A stretch of DNA of 32,612 nucleotides. Origin: Irineochytrium annulatum. Taxonomy: Eukaryota > Chytridiomycota > Chytridiomycetes > Chytridiales > Chytridiaceae. Positions 1-10,174 of this stretch are shown here, one piece after another. Below the pieces are notes generated by a model. That model saw only the letters and a list, made by a program, of their open reading frames with translations, was not told the DNA's origin and searched no databases. The first letter of the stretch is position 1. Each line of letters starts with the position of its first letter. The translations under genes and the position numbers were made by a program. The DNA is taken from assembly GCA_027600665.1 (NCBI GenBank), contig JADGJL010000198.1, positions 1 to 32,612 on the forward strand, written 5' to 3'.

Positions 1-1770
1 GTTGACGGGGGCGCTGGTGGCGCCCTGGGTGGCGGCCGGGGTCGGGCCGGTGGGGACGACGATCGGGTTCGGGACGCCGGGGATCGTGAAGTTGGCCGGG
101 GCCGGGTTGAAGACGGCCGACGGGCAGTTGAGGGCGTAGTCGCACGTGTTGGTGGCGGCGCAGCAGACGGTGCCGGTCGGGCAGGCCTGGGTCTTGGCGG
201 AGGCGAAGGCGCCGGCCGAGCAGATGTTGAAGCTGGTCGAGTCGACGCAGACGATGTTGCCGTCAGTGATGCCCTTGCAGGTGGCGCCCGACGGGCCGGG
301 AGCGGGGGTCATGGCCGGGGGAGGGGAAGCGACCTGGCCGACGATGGTGGCGTTGACGATCGGGATCGCGGACTTGCACCAGGAAGCGAAAGTGCACTGG
401 TTCGACGTCGGGCAGCAGACCGTGTACGGAGCGCAGGTCTGGTCGGGCGAGTTGTACATGACTAAAATGCAATAACGACATTAATTTTGCGCAGAAACAC
501 TCGGACTTTCGATAAGAAATCCTCACCTCCGTTGTTGCAGAAGTTGAAGGTGTAGCCAGACGTGCAGACGATGTTACCGCTGGGGATAGCCGAGCAGTTT
601 CCGTAGCCAGCCGGGAACGTGCGGCCGGCGGCCGGGACGGTCGTCGGGACGGCAGTCGGGTTGGCGGTACCCGGGTTACCGGCCGTGATGATGACGTTGG
701 CGGCCGGGCAGTTGTTCGCGTAGTCGCACCTGTTGGTGGCGGCGCAGCAGACGGTGCCGGGGGCGCAGGACTGGGGCGGGGCCGTAAGCTGGGCGTTGTT
801 GAAGCAGTAGTTGAACTGGGTGGTCGAGGTGCAGACGAGGAAGCCGTTCGCCTTTCCGTTGCAGTTGCCGAGCGTGACGGTGACGGGGCTGGTAGAGGGC
901 GTAGCCGAGCCGATCGTGGGCGTCTGGGTCAGGGTCGCCGGGGGGGAGCCGTTCTGGGGGCAGTTGTAAGCGAAGTCGCACATGTTGGTCTTGGAGCAGC
1001 AGACGGTGCCGAGCGGGCAAGACTGGTCGCCGCCGTAGACGAAAGCGCCGTTCATGCAGTAGCCGAAGGTGAGGGTCGACTTGCAGGCAATGCGGCCGTC
1101 AGTGACACCAACACAAGTGTTCGCGGTGAAGCTGAGCGGGCCACCCGAGACTGAGGGGGTCGAGGCGGTCGGGGGGAGGTAGAACGGGCTGTACGGGCAG
1201 TTAGCGGCGTAGTCGCAACGGTTGAGGCCCTGGCAGCAGACAAGACCGGCCGGGCAGCTCTGGTTGGGCCACGGGAAGAGGGCTGGAAAAGGAAACATTA
1301 GTCTATACGGCATCCCACACGAAAGTCAGTCCGCCAACTCACTCTGCTTCTGGCAAATGTTGAAGGAGGTCAGCGACGTGCAGACGATGTGGTTGTCCGG
1401 GATGCCAGCGCAGGTGTTGTTGGCAACGGCGGGGCTCGCGTTCCAGGCCGGGCAGTTGTACGAGAAGTCGCACTTGTTGGTCGAGGCGCAGCAAACGGTA
1501 CCCGGGGCACAGTTTTGGTCAGCAGCGTAGACGAGGGCGTTGCTCATGCAGAAGTTGAACGTGCTGGAGCTCCTGCAGACGATGTCGCCGTTGCGAACAC
1601 CAGTGCAGTTGCCGAAGGTCTGGAAGCCAACAACCTGGCCGGGGATAGTGGCGACCACAGGGGGCGGCGGCGGGTTGCCGGCGGCGATGTTCTGGTAGAC
1701 GGAGTAGTACGACGTGCCGAAGGGGTTGAAGTATCCGCACATCTCGGAACGGAAGTACGGGCACCGGTAG
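1..1770 (-). repeat. Six tandem cysteine-rich modules in the WSC protein, arranged as two triads
   Basis: The modules run from about 1645 down to about 90 on the minus strand, each about 55-60 residues and joined by Pro/Thr/Ala linkers. Modules 1 and 4 share GNC.G..NG and CAPGTVCCA. Modules 3 and 6 share TC.G.TDG.I.C and GAF. Modules 2 and 5 share an Ile-Pro after the first Cys and both carry an intron. That intron lies in the codon fourth after the third cysteine, phase 1 (introns 1283-1342 and 462-526). The other four modules have no intron. This pattern supports duplication of a three-module block. Confidence 0.7.
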
Positions 1771-3280
1771 CAGTTCGACGAGTAGTCCTTCTGCGACGAG
1801 ACGAGGTTCGGGATCGTGTACTGGTCGCCGCAGTAGCAGTACTATGCAAGTGTATTCGACTGGTTAGCCTCGGCAGATACAAATGAAGAACTATACTATG
1901 CGACTTACGTTCTCAATAAGGGCGATGGTACCGCTCTTAGGGCAGAGAGCAGCGCAAGCCTGGAGCGAGATCAACGGGTTCGGGAAGTAGCCGGTGAAGG
2001 TGAAGCCCTGGATGAAGTTGGTCATCGTGAAGCAACCCTCGTAGGTCCACGAGCCGACGGTCTCCGAGATGGCCGGGAGCGGGGTCGAGCCGGGGGCGAA
2101 CGTCAGGATGGTCGGGCCACTCGGCGCCTGCGCGGTCACCGGGGTCGGGATGACGGGCGCACTGTTCTGGTAGACACTGAAGAGGCCGAACTGGACGGAA
2201 CCGCAGAGCTCCGCGAGGAAGTACGGGCAGCGGTCGGCCAAAGCAGCCTGCGACGTCGCACCAGAGAAGTTGATGTTTGCCGCACGCCTCGCGAGCGCGG
2301 GGGCCGGGTTCGTGCCACAGGCGCAAAGCTAATTTGCAACAAAAGGACGCTTAGATCTTGACGCCCAGCAATCCCAAGGGTTGCAAAAGAGGTCTACAAG
2401 CCAACTCAAGCGAATATACATACCCCACCCTGAATAGCGATGAAGTTCGCCGACGGCCCGCAAGCAGCCGAGCACTTCTCCACGGACCTGTCCTCAGGCC
2501 TGAAGAAGGCAGTCGTGACGAAATCCCCAGTGGCATTCAGTGTGGCCAGGTCGAAAGTACCAGTTTCGCTGTACGAGGCCGCGCCGGGCTGAGTGATGAC
2601 CGGGGAAACGGCGGGAAGCTTCGAGGGAACGTAGCTGGTCTTGGTCCACACCGAGTAGTCGTAGATTTGGTTTACGCTGTCGTCAATACCGCAGGGCTGG
2701 TTCTGGTACGGGGCCTTGCAAGGGTAGTTGATGCACTTTGCGGAGAGGTCGTTCTGCTGGTCGAGTTTCGGGTAGTCGACGTTGCTTCCACCGCAGTAGC
2801 AGTACTATTTCGCAAGTCGTTGTTTAGAGACAAGGACGAATTCCTCATAATTGGAAAGACCGCGCAATAGAAGTGAAGACTCACAGTGTCCAGGAAAGCA
2901 ATCCAAAGACTGCCCGGGCAGAAACTAGAGCACGTCTCCACGCTCATGGGGACGCCCGAGTTGCCCAATGTGAACGAGCTAATGTAGGGCGCCATGTCGT
3001 AGCACCCAGAGTAAGTCCAGCTGAACTTCGCCGCCGAGGTCGCCGTCGGGGCCGCCGTGGACTTCACGGTGGTCTTCGGGGTAGTCTTCGCGGTAGTCTT
3101 CGCCTTAACAGAAGTGGTGGTGGCCTTCGGGAGGAAAACGGGCGCGGTCGTCGAGGTGGTGGCCGGGGCAGCCTCGGCCGCACCGACGAGAAGGGAGATG
3201 GCGGAGAGGAGGACGAGGGATTTGACGGTCAGGGAGGGAGAGTTCTTCCGAGGCGAGGAGAAGGGGGATGGCCGCGGCAT
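1..3280 (-). CDS. Secreted multi-domain WSC / cysteine-module wall protein (3' part outside window)
   Basis: Exons on the minus strand: 3280-2885, 2804-2424, 2328-1909, 1841-1343, 1282-527 and 461-<1. All splice in frame, giving 971 residues before the window edge. The start at 3280 is chosen because it opens directly onto a signal peptide (hydrophobic core SLVLLSAISLLVGAA, cleavage near residue 37). A Thr/Lys/Ala-rich linker follows (about 40-85), probably O-glycosylated. Three WSC-like domains come next (about 88-450), each with a GC(Y/F) opening, a CxxxC pair, a CxCG motif and a closing CG...SVYQN segment. At least six modules follow of the form C..G...C.S..F..C....Q.C.xGTVCC..TN.CD...NCP. 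WSC domains are carbohydrate-binding or wall-stress modules in fungi. The cysteine modules resemble chitin-binding CBM19 in spacing, but that assignment is inference. Likely role: a wall-bound or secreted glycan-binding protein. No catalytic domain or membrane anchor is visible in the part present. Confidence 0.85.
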
Positions 3281-4833
3281 ATTCGCTGACGGGAGGGCTG
3301 CTGTTGATGCGGATTGCTGGTGACGGCGGGACGCGGGACCCCGCTGGCCCCTCTCCTTCGTAGACGGCATATCTCGTGTGCTGCGAGCTGACGGGAATGC
3401 GAGGGCTGTAGCTCGTGTAGCTCTCGTAGCTGTAGCTGTGAGACTGACGGCGGTGGGGTTGGCGGGAGGTGGGTGTTCTCTAAGAGGACGTCGTCGCGAG
3501 GTGGTCGGTCGGTCTAGTAGCGATGACAATGAAAGGTTGGATTGACAGGTCAAAATCTGTTTGCCATGCAGGAGGGATTTTCTCTGTATCGAAATTGGAC
3601 ATTTATCGTCGCCGAACTCGCCTAACTCCGCCGCACTCGCGGCCGACGCCGTCGCCTCGCCTGGACCCGCGTCGTCGTCTTCATTTCGGAGGCTTCACCA
3701 CCTTTTTTGTGGCGTGAACTTGTTACCTTTTTTAAATGTTGCAGTCTCTGTAACTAAAAAGGAGCCGTCCTTGATGAACAGCCCATCGCTGTCCCGTCTG
3801 GGTTCCGTACTGTGGGTTCCGTACCGGTCCTCTATCGCGTCAAAGTGCCGCTGTCCCCTTGTGCCTGTATAAACTCAGGACCAAGAGCCAGAACCTTGGA
3901 CGCGGAGATTGAGGTACTATAGAGGCTCGCTCGATATGTTGTACGACGAACAAGAGCCGGACGACCTCCTCGCGGTGATCGCGGCCGCCGTCGCGATCCT
4001 CTCCTCCACCTCTATCTGTTGTCCTAATCGCGGAGAACAGCACCTCGACGCTGACTTTCAACGGACTCCTTGGCAGCTTCAGCGATGGTGCATGAGCGCG
4101 GTAGGGCCACTGACAGGATGCTTGGAAATAATGGGGATTTAAAGAGGTCCGCCCTCGGGCTGGGCAGACAAGGAGTTGGTCATTCTTCAGTTGTGGAGAA
4201 ATTAGAAGAAAAGGGTAAGGGGTGGTGTTCGCTATGGATACGCACTGAGGTTGCCATAGCAACAGGGGACTACCATTCTGTTGCTGGAGTACCATTCGCA
4301 GGCGAAATTGCCACAATCGAAAGTGTTACTCTGCTCCCAGAGCACCTTAAACCATTTTTTTTCTCGACGTGCGCATAGAACAGCTGCCTGAGCCGACTAG
4401 CGGTAGAACAACGAAGCGGCTTCCACGTGGATGAAATCTGTTACTTGGCGAAGTGCTTGTTTATCTGGGGAGCGAAAATGACAGACGGAATGCAGGACAG
4501 TGGAAGCAAACGAACCTTCGGTCTGCAGCCTGTGGTAGTTTCACTCTTCTACGCCAGTGAGGAATTTTCGCATTAGTTATAAGCGTTACGGCCCAATTTA
4601 AGTGAGCCATCTCAGACTGTTGCAAGTCATCAAAAAGGTCCTGATTCCAACGCCTTTCCGACTTAAGCAGACGAAGAGCATTTTCGTACTCGAGCAAAAA
4701 AATAATAATTAATTTATTTCAATCAGTTGGGTGTTATCGTATTACGTAGTGAGTTGACCGTGCTCGAAATCTGGGGGAGTGTTGCGTCGGAGATCAGTTC
4801 CATAGCTTTTTTGCACTGACACACCGCGCACTA
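3281..4833. other. Divergent intergenic region, 1.55 kb, no gene assigned
   Basis: This gap lies between the WSC gene (minus) and the ethanolamine kinase gene (plus) and should contain both promoters. The part nearest 3280 is GC-rich; 4380-4830 is clearly richer in A/T. Several open frames exist (for example minus 4316-3840 and minus 4697-4461), but none shows a recognisable family or convincing splice structure. The strongest signal in it is the X-box at 4250-4263. A small undetected gene here cannot be excluded. Confidence 0.5.
4250..4263 (+). promoter_or_regulatory. Canonical RFX X-box (GTTGCCATAGCAAC)
   Basis: The 14 bases fit the RFX-factor consensus RTNRCC-N2-RGYAAC at every position: half-sites GTTGCC and AGCAAC separated by AT. 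RFX factors control ciliary genes in animals, and the fungal RFX protein Crt1 controls DNA-damage genes in yeast. The site is about 570 bases upstream of the ethanolamine kinase start and about 970 upstream of the WSC gene start, farther than usual. The true target could be an unrecognised gene in the same gap. The match is seen directly; its function is inferred. Confidence 0.45.
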
Positions 4834-6229
4834 ATGGGCTTGATGATGACGCCAGCAGCTCTGGATGGCCACGACAAGGCGGCCGTGCTGCCTTCGGCGA
4901 TCCCGTACTTCGACATCTCCGTCGACCACTCGTGCATTATCGTGAGTGCCAGTGTGGAGGCCTTTGCCTTCGAACCGGACTCACATTTCTCCTCCTCCCG
5001 CTCGGATCCGTGCAGGAAGGAGCCCGCCACGTCCTTTCCCTGGCTTTCCCTGACTGGAAGAACACCGACGTTGAGCTCAAGAAGGAGACTGACGGCATTA
5101 CGAAGTACGATGACCTCATTGCCGTCATCACCGTGCCTCCAGATGGACTTACCTTTTTCCTTCCCTTCCTGCTATCTCGTCTCCAACAGCAAACGTAGGC
5201 ACAATCATGCGCTTCTTCTTGCATTCCATGCAGCCTTGTTTCTGACCGCTTGATTTCTCCCTTCAACAGTCGTCAAGGCCGTCCATCGTCCTTCGCGCAC
5301 ATCCGTCCTCGTCCGCACCTACGGCAAAGGCTCCGACGTCCTCATCGACCGGAAGCAGGAGATGCAGAACATGATGGTGCTTGCGGGGCTGGGCATGTGC
5401 CCGCCCCTTTTCGGGCAATTCCGGAACGGTCTTGTCTACGGCTTCCAGGAAGGGCGGCCGCTCTCGGTGGACGACATGCGGGATTCGAAGAAGTCGATGC
5501 TGGTCGCGGACGTGCTGGCGAGGTGGCATCAGGTCGAGCTGCCGGGGAGGGAGAGGGCGCCGAGGCTGTTTGAGACGATGCGGAGGTGGTTGAGCGAGGT
5601 CCCGGAGACATTCGCGGACCGGGCGAAGGAGTCGGTCGTTTTCGCCACCAGGGCCCAAGTCAGCGCTGAGGTTTGTGCAGGACTATTGTGGGGGACATCT
5701 GATAACGTTGGGAAACAGCTTCGTCTATTGGAAAGCGAGCTTGAAAAGCTTAACTCTCCGACAGTGTTCTGTCATTGCGACCTCCTTTCCGCCAACATCA
5801 TCTACACACCCGAAACAGAGACGATCAGTTGTAAGTTCGCCCGACGTTTACGCTATTGCTAAAATATGCGTCATCTCAGTCATCGACTACGAATACGGCT
5901 GCTACAATCCCCGCGGCTTCGACATAGGCAACCACTTTTGCGAGTATGCCGGCTTCGACTGCGACTACTCCCTCTACCCTTCGGCCGACGCCCAGCGAGC
6001 CTGGCTTCGACGGTACCTCTACGCTGGGGTCGACGGCGACGCCAGTCCCGAGGCCGTTGAGCAGCTCCGGGTCGAGGTGAACCAATATGCGCTCTCGGCT
6101 CACGTGTTCTGGGGCATTTGGGCGCTCGTGCAGGGGAGGATCTCGGATTTAGACTTTGACTACAACGGGTACGCGCAGCTGAGATTTAGGGAGTACATAA
6201 AGAGGAGAGATGAGTTTTTGAGCATGTAG
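4834..6229 (+). CDS. EKI1: Ethanolamine kinase (choline/ethanolamine kinase family)
   Basis: It phosphorylates ethanolamine with ATP, the first step of the CDP-ethanolamine route to phosphatidylethanolamine. Exons: 4834-4941, 5016-5104, 5190-5194, 5270-5670, 5719-5830 and 5880-6229, giving 354 residues. The 5-nt third exon makes the conserved motif GITNKLVKA (about 63-71). The kinase loop reads FCHCDLLSANIIY (H220, D222, N227); most relatives have HND, so the middle residue differs but the aspartate and asparagine are kept. It is followed by FIDYEY (D241 binds metal) and FDIGNHFCEYAG, which is typical of the ethanolamine rather than choline branch, as is DYSLYPS. The 48-nt segment 5671-5718 is a multiple of three and open. 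I treat it as an intron because it adds 16 residues absent from relatives and has GT..AG ends with a GATAAC branch-like site; without splicing the protein would have 370 residues. No signal peptide; cytosolic. Confidence 0.9.
5190..5194 (+). other. 5-nt microexon of the ethanolamine kinase gene
   Basis: The bases CAAAC lie between CTCCAACAG and GTAGGC. Joined to exon 2 (ending ACG AA) and exon 4 (starting TC GTC AAG), they give T-N-K-L-V-K, the invariant family motif. Skipping it shifts the frame, and the other acceptors tried do not restore the motif. Flanking introns are 85 nt (5105-5189) and 75 nt (5195-5269). Confidence 0.8.
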
Positions 6230-6722
6230 AGGGAATATGCAAGCAAATTTTTTTTTAGTTCTTTTTTTGCCCCTCTTTCTATACTACATTATCTCGCTTT
6301 GTCTTTGCTGCGATACGCATGCTTTTCTCGTGTAGGTTGGGTCGAATAGTCGATCCGTTTGACGACAGGGTTGGATGATGATGGGACTCCAATATTTAAA
6401 CCAAGTCATTGATGCGATGAAGCTATTTACGAACTGATTATGATGGAGTCAGTTGTTAATATTTCACAGGATTGTTGGGTGTATGAAGTAGTTTGCTCTG
6501 CTTCATCTTTTACGATCGGCACGTGCAATCCGGAAAAAACACGCTGATGCTCCCGGATCGAAGTGGCGCTGAGCCAACAGCTACGATGTCACGCATCACT
6601 TCGTTCTTCGACACGTCGCACCCCGAACCGTCTTCCTTCTGCCGCCGCCCTCCGGATCCCACCAAACCTCCCCGGGGCTCACGGCGATCTCGCTGACTCG
6701 GCCTCTCCCCGGCTCAACAACA
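6230..6722. other. Intergenic region between ethanolamine kinase and acyltransferase
   Basis: It contains the 3' end of the kinase gene (T-rich just after the stop, including a nine-T run at 6248-6256), an A/T-rich middle and a GC-rich leader before 6723. The short open frame at 6493-6696 closes before the next gene and shows no family features. No RNA gene or repeat seen. Confidence 0.5.
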
Positions 6723-8221
6723 ATGATCTCCGCGACGGCGGGCAACGTCGTCAACGGCGCCAGCATGGAGGACACACCGACATCAGAACGACGATCCGTG
6801 CCCAATCCGGCCGCGGAGAAGTACATGGTGCGTGGTGGAGAGTCAATTGAGCAGTAGGATGGCGGGGAAGATGAATGCTCCCATCGCGCCTCCCACGGGT
6901 CCTTCCACTTCTTTGCTCATGCTTATCCCCTGTTACTCTGTTAACACACTGTACAACAACAGTTCTACGTCCGCATCGCCGTCTTCTTCTCGGTCATCGT
7001 CATCACATGCTACGGTGTCATCCTCATCCAGTGCTTCTCCCTCCTGCTTCTCCTGCACTCTCACAGAGCCTACCGCGCATACATTCGCGTCACGGAACAG
7101 ATCTTCGGTTCCATCATCATGATCGTCACGTATTTGCTCTGCCCGGGCACAAAGCTTGTGGTGACTGGGGACTTTGACCGGATCAGGGCAAGAGGGAAGA
7201 GTATCATGATTTCGAACCATCAGATATATCCGGATTGGTTCTATCTTTGGGCGTTTACTTGGCTCAGGTCTGTGATTGATGGCGTGAAGCTCCCATACGC
7301 GTCGCGTCATTCCTGTTCGCGAACTAACTTCAAAAACCAGGGGATGTCATGGCGACCTGAAGATCATGCTAATTGAGTGGCTGAAGTACCTCCCCATCTT
7401 TGGGCAGGGCATGTGGTTTTTCGAGTTCATCTTTATGAAGCAGAAATGGGAGAAGGACAAGGACAATATGCAGAAGCACCTGCTGAAGGCGAAGGATCCG
7501 GCGTCGCCGCTGATGCTCCTTATCTTCCCGGAAGGCACCCTTAATACACCTGAGAACATCAAGAAGTCTCAAGCGTACGCCAAGAAGGTACGTCACAAAC
7601 GACAATCACCGTCAGCGCTGCTTGCGATCTAACGCGATGTCCCCCCGCGCGCTACAGATGGGCCTCCCCCGCCACCCTCGCCACATGCTCCTCCCAAAAT
7701 CCACCGGCCTCCACTTCTGCGCCACGACGCTTATGCCCGAGGTCGACGACCTGTTCGACCTCACGGTCGGCTACTCTGGCCTGCGGGCGGGCCAGATCCC
7801 TTACGACGAGTACCTGGTCGACAAGGTCTTCTTCCGCGGCTCCTACCCGAAGGAGGTCCACATCCACGTCAAGGCGCACTCGCTCCGCACCATCCCGGGC
7901 CTCGACGGCAAGGGATCTGAAGCGGAGCAGGCGGACGCGTTCACGACGTGGTTGAGGGATGTGTTTTATGAGAAGGATGATAGGATGGAGAGGTTCTACA
8001 CGACGGGGTCGTTGTTGGATGACGCCGAGCGGCTGGAGTGCCCGAGGCTGCTGGCGAAGGCGGCGCCAGAGCTGCAGGATTGGGTCGTTGTGGCGGCCAC
8101 TTGGTATGCGATGTGGAAGCTGACGCCGTTGTACGCGTGGGCCATCTACTGGGCTGTTTTATGGCCGGTGGGTTGGATGATGATGAGTCTGTATGGGACA
8201 ATACTGGGTTTTCTCGGATGA
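6723..8221 (+). CDS. Lysophospholipid acyltransferase, LCLAT1/CST26 type
   Basis: Exons 6723-6827, 6963-7267, 7341-7587 and 7658-8221 encode 406 residues. It belongs to the PlsC/LPLAT family, which moves an acyl chain from acyl-CoA to a lysophospholipid. A membrane segment lies at about 40-65, then the catalytic NHQIYPD (NHx4D, residues 120-126) and the FPEGT motif (199-203). The stretch FPEGT..T....K(S)..YA.K.GLP...H.LLP...G.HF is characteristic of the lysocardiolipin/lysophosphatidylinositol acyltransferase branch (animal LCLAT1, yeast CST26/PSI1) rather than the classic AGPATs. A C-terminal hydrophobic region (about 375-403) suggests further membrane anchoring, probably in the ER. The lipid substrate cannot be decided from sequence. 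The first intron (135 nt) separates a short polar N terminus from the membrane segment. Confidence 0.88.
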
Positions 8222-8508
8222 GAGGGATATTTACCATGTCGTATTTGCTGTTGCTTCTCTTCTTTGTATCAACTTCAGTTTCTCGTCACGCCCCCTCATT
8301 CCTGTCAGTGATCCTTAGCAAAATATGCATCCATGTTGTTAATCGTTTTGCCCACCTATTGAGAGATGAACATTCCTTTCATTCACAAGAAGGGTTGAGA
8401 TTCGAGGTTGTGATATTGCTTCTATGACCGAAGTTGTCAAAATCGCTTAGCTTCGGACGCGATCAAGCAGCAAGCACCCTTTCCTTTCTCGCTCACCCCG
8501 TCGTCGCG

Positions 8509-9809
8509 ATGTCGCAGATCAGCATCAATGTGGCCCTCGCCGTGATGGCGGTGGTCCCCGTCGTGGCGACCGTAAAGGTCATCCTACACTACGTCCTCGT
8601 CTCCAACAACTACCACGTGCCCACTCTTGCGCAACAGGTGCGCGGGAAGCACATCCTGGTGACAGGCGCCTCCAAGGGCCTTGGGAAGGCCATCGCGATC
8701 GAGCTTGCCAAGGCGGGTGCCGACGTTACCCTGATGGCGCGTGGCCAGGATCGCGACGCCGAGGGCAAGTCATCGCTCGACCACGCCGCGAATGAGTGCC
8801 GGGCCGCAGCCGCGAAGGTCTCCTCAAAGCAACACACGCCGGGCACGATCCGCACGGCCGCGGTGGACGCCGGGAGGTACGAGGAGGTCGTCGAGAAGGT
8901 GCGCGAGGTCGTCAGGGAGGCCGGCGCGCACCCGTACTGGATCATTGCGAACGCGGGCGGGGCGACCCCCGGGTTCCTCGCGGACCAGACGAACGTGATG
9001 GGCTGGAACGCGGTCGACTCGATGATGACGCAAAACTATATGACGGCTGTCAACGTCGTTAGGGCCGCGCTCGTGGTCGCGAAGGAGGTTGGGAAGCTGG
9101 GCGCCGGTGCGAAGGTAGCGGACGACAGAGGGAGGAGCGCGAAGCCGTGGAGCATCGTCGGGTTGAAGGGGCAAGAGCAGGTCGCTTTCCCTGCGAGGGT
9201 CGTGTTGGTCGGGAGCGTGCTGTCGGTTATGTCGTTCATCGGGTACTCTTCCTACTCGGCCAGGTTTGTTTTCTGCTTTATTCTCGCTTGTCCTGAACGT
9301 TCACTCAATCTACTTTTAACAGTAAGTATGCCCTGCGCGGTCTCGCCGATGGCCTTCGCTCCGAGTTTGCCGCGATCAAGACCCGCGTTCACATGTACCT
9401 GCCCGCGAACATGGACACCCCCGGTTTCGCGAAGGAGAACGAGACTAAGCCCAAGATTACGGCGCAGATCGAGGGCACTGCCTCCACGATGACCGCGGAG
9501 AAGGCCGGGCAGGTCCTCCTTGGCGGTGTTTTGAACGAGAGATACTTTATCACGAACGACATTCTGGGCGAACTCATCCGCGTCGTCTCGCACGGACCCG
9601 CACCGAGGCCGAACCCGGTGACGGAGGTAAGAGCTTGTTTTGTCTTCCCTCTACCAGTCTATTTGTCTGACGAAGTCTTACAGGCTCTGGCGCTTCCGTT
9701 TATCTCGCTCATTTTGAGCATTTGGGTGTACTTTTCGGACTGGGATGTAAGCTCTCACTTCTCGAAGGCCCCTGCTGTCGAGGCGAAGAAGGACAAGAAA
9801 AACAAGTGA
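8509..9809 (+). CDS. TSC10: 3-ketodihydrosphingosine reductase
   Basis: Exons 8509-9263, 9323-9626 and 9684-9809 encode 394 residues. It is a short-chain dehydrogenase that reduces 3-ketodihydrosphingosine to dihydrosphingosine with NADPH, the second step of sphingolipid synthesis, at the ER membrane. Visible features: an N-terminal hydrophobic segment (about 8-31), the nucleotide-binding TGASKGLG (52-59), an NAGG motif, and the catalytic Y249xxxK253 (YSASKYALRG) assembled across the first intron. After it come a segment ending NMDTPGF and the ENETKP stretch typical of KDSR/TSC10, then a C-terminal hydrophobic segment and a lysine-rich tail ending KKDKKNK. A region at about 205-225 before the catalytic serine is longer and more polar than usual. 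The start at 8509 leads directly into the membrane segment. It is the last of three co-directional lipid genes. Confidence 0.92.
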
Positions 9810-10174
9810 TATGAGACGATGAGCAGCGACGTATTTTGGTTGAGTTCAGTTTAACTTGCGCAGTATGGCAGACGAATATAATTGCGAGCATATGTTAGTA
9901 TTTATCACTTTTGTGAGTGCATGCCTCGTGAGCCGCCTACTTTTAAATCAGACGCGTTGAAAGTCGAGCCAAGGGTTTTTACTAAGAATGCTCGTGATAT
10001 TAAAATCTAAGTGTGCACTACGTTAAATAAGAAATCATAGGCTTATGGGTATCAGTGCTCCGCGCTCCCTCAAAGGTGACGCGGCGACATACAAGGGGAG
10101 CGACAAGAAATTCCCCTTTACTGTTATCAAAAGGATGGAATCGAAAGCAGCAAGAACAATGCAATGAAGGTTTG
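9810..10174. other. Convergent intergenic region
   Basis: An A/T-rich stretch between the 3' end of the TSC10-like gene and the 3' end of the SPO7-like gene on the other strand. It presumably holds both 3' untranslated regions. No gene, repeat or RNA recognised. Confidence 0.5.

Noticed and set aside
3840..4316. 158-residue minus-strand open frame in the large gap
   Set aside because: No recognisable motif and uneven composition; neighbouring frames look equally plausible in short pieces. I tried to splice the pieces and found no consistent gene.
4461..4697. Minus frame containing a coding-like stretch (LRLLKSERRWNQDLFDDL)
   Set aside because: It has no ATG at its start, lies in A/T-rich sequence and could not be joined to other exons. 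It may be a decayed remnant, but there is not enough to call a pseudogene.
5362..5862. Ethanolamine kinase read as ending in CKFARRLRYC
   Set aside because: That ending is intron read-through; splicing 5831-5879 gives the conserved FIDYEY and the rest of the kinase.
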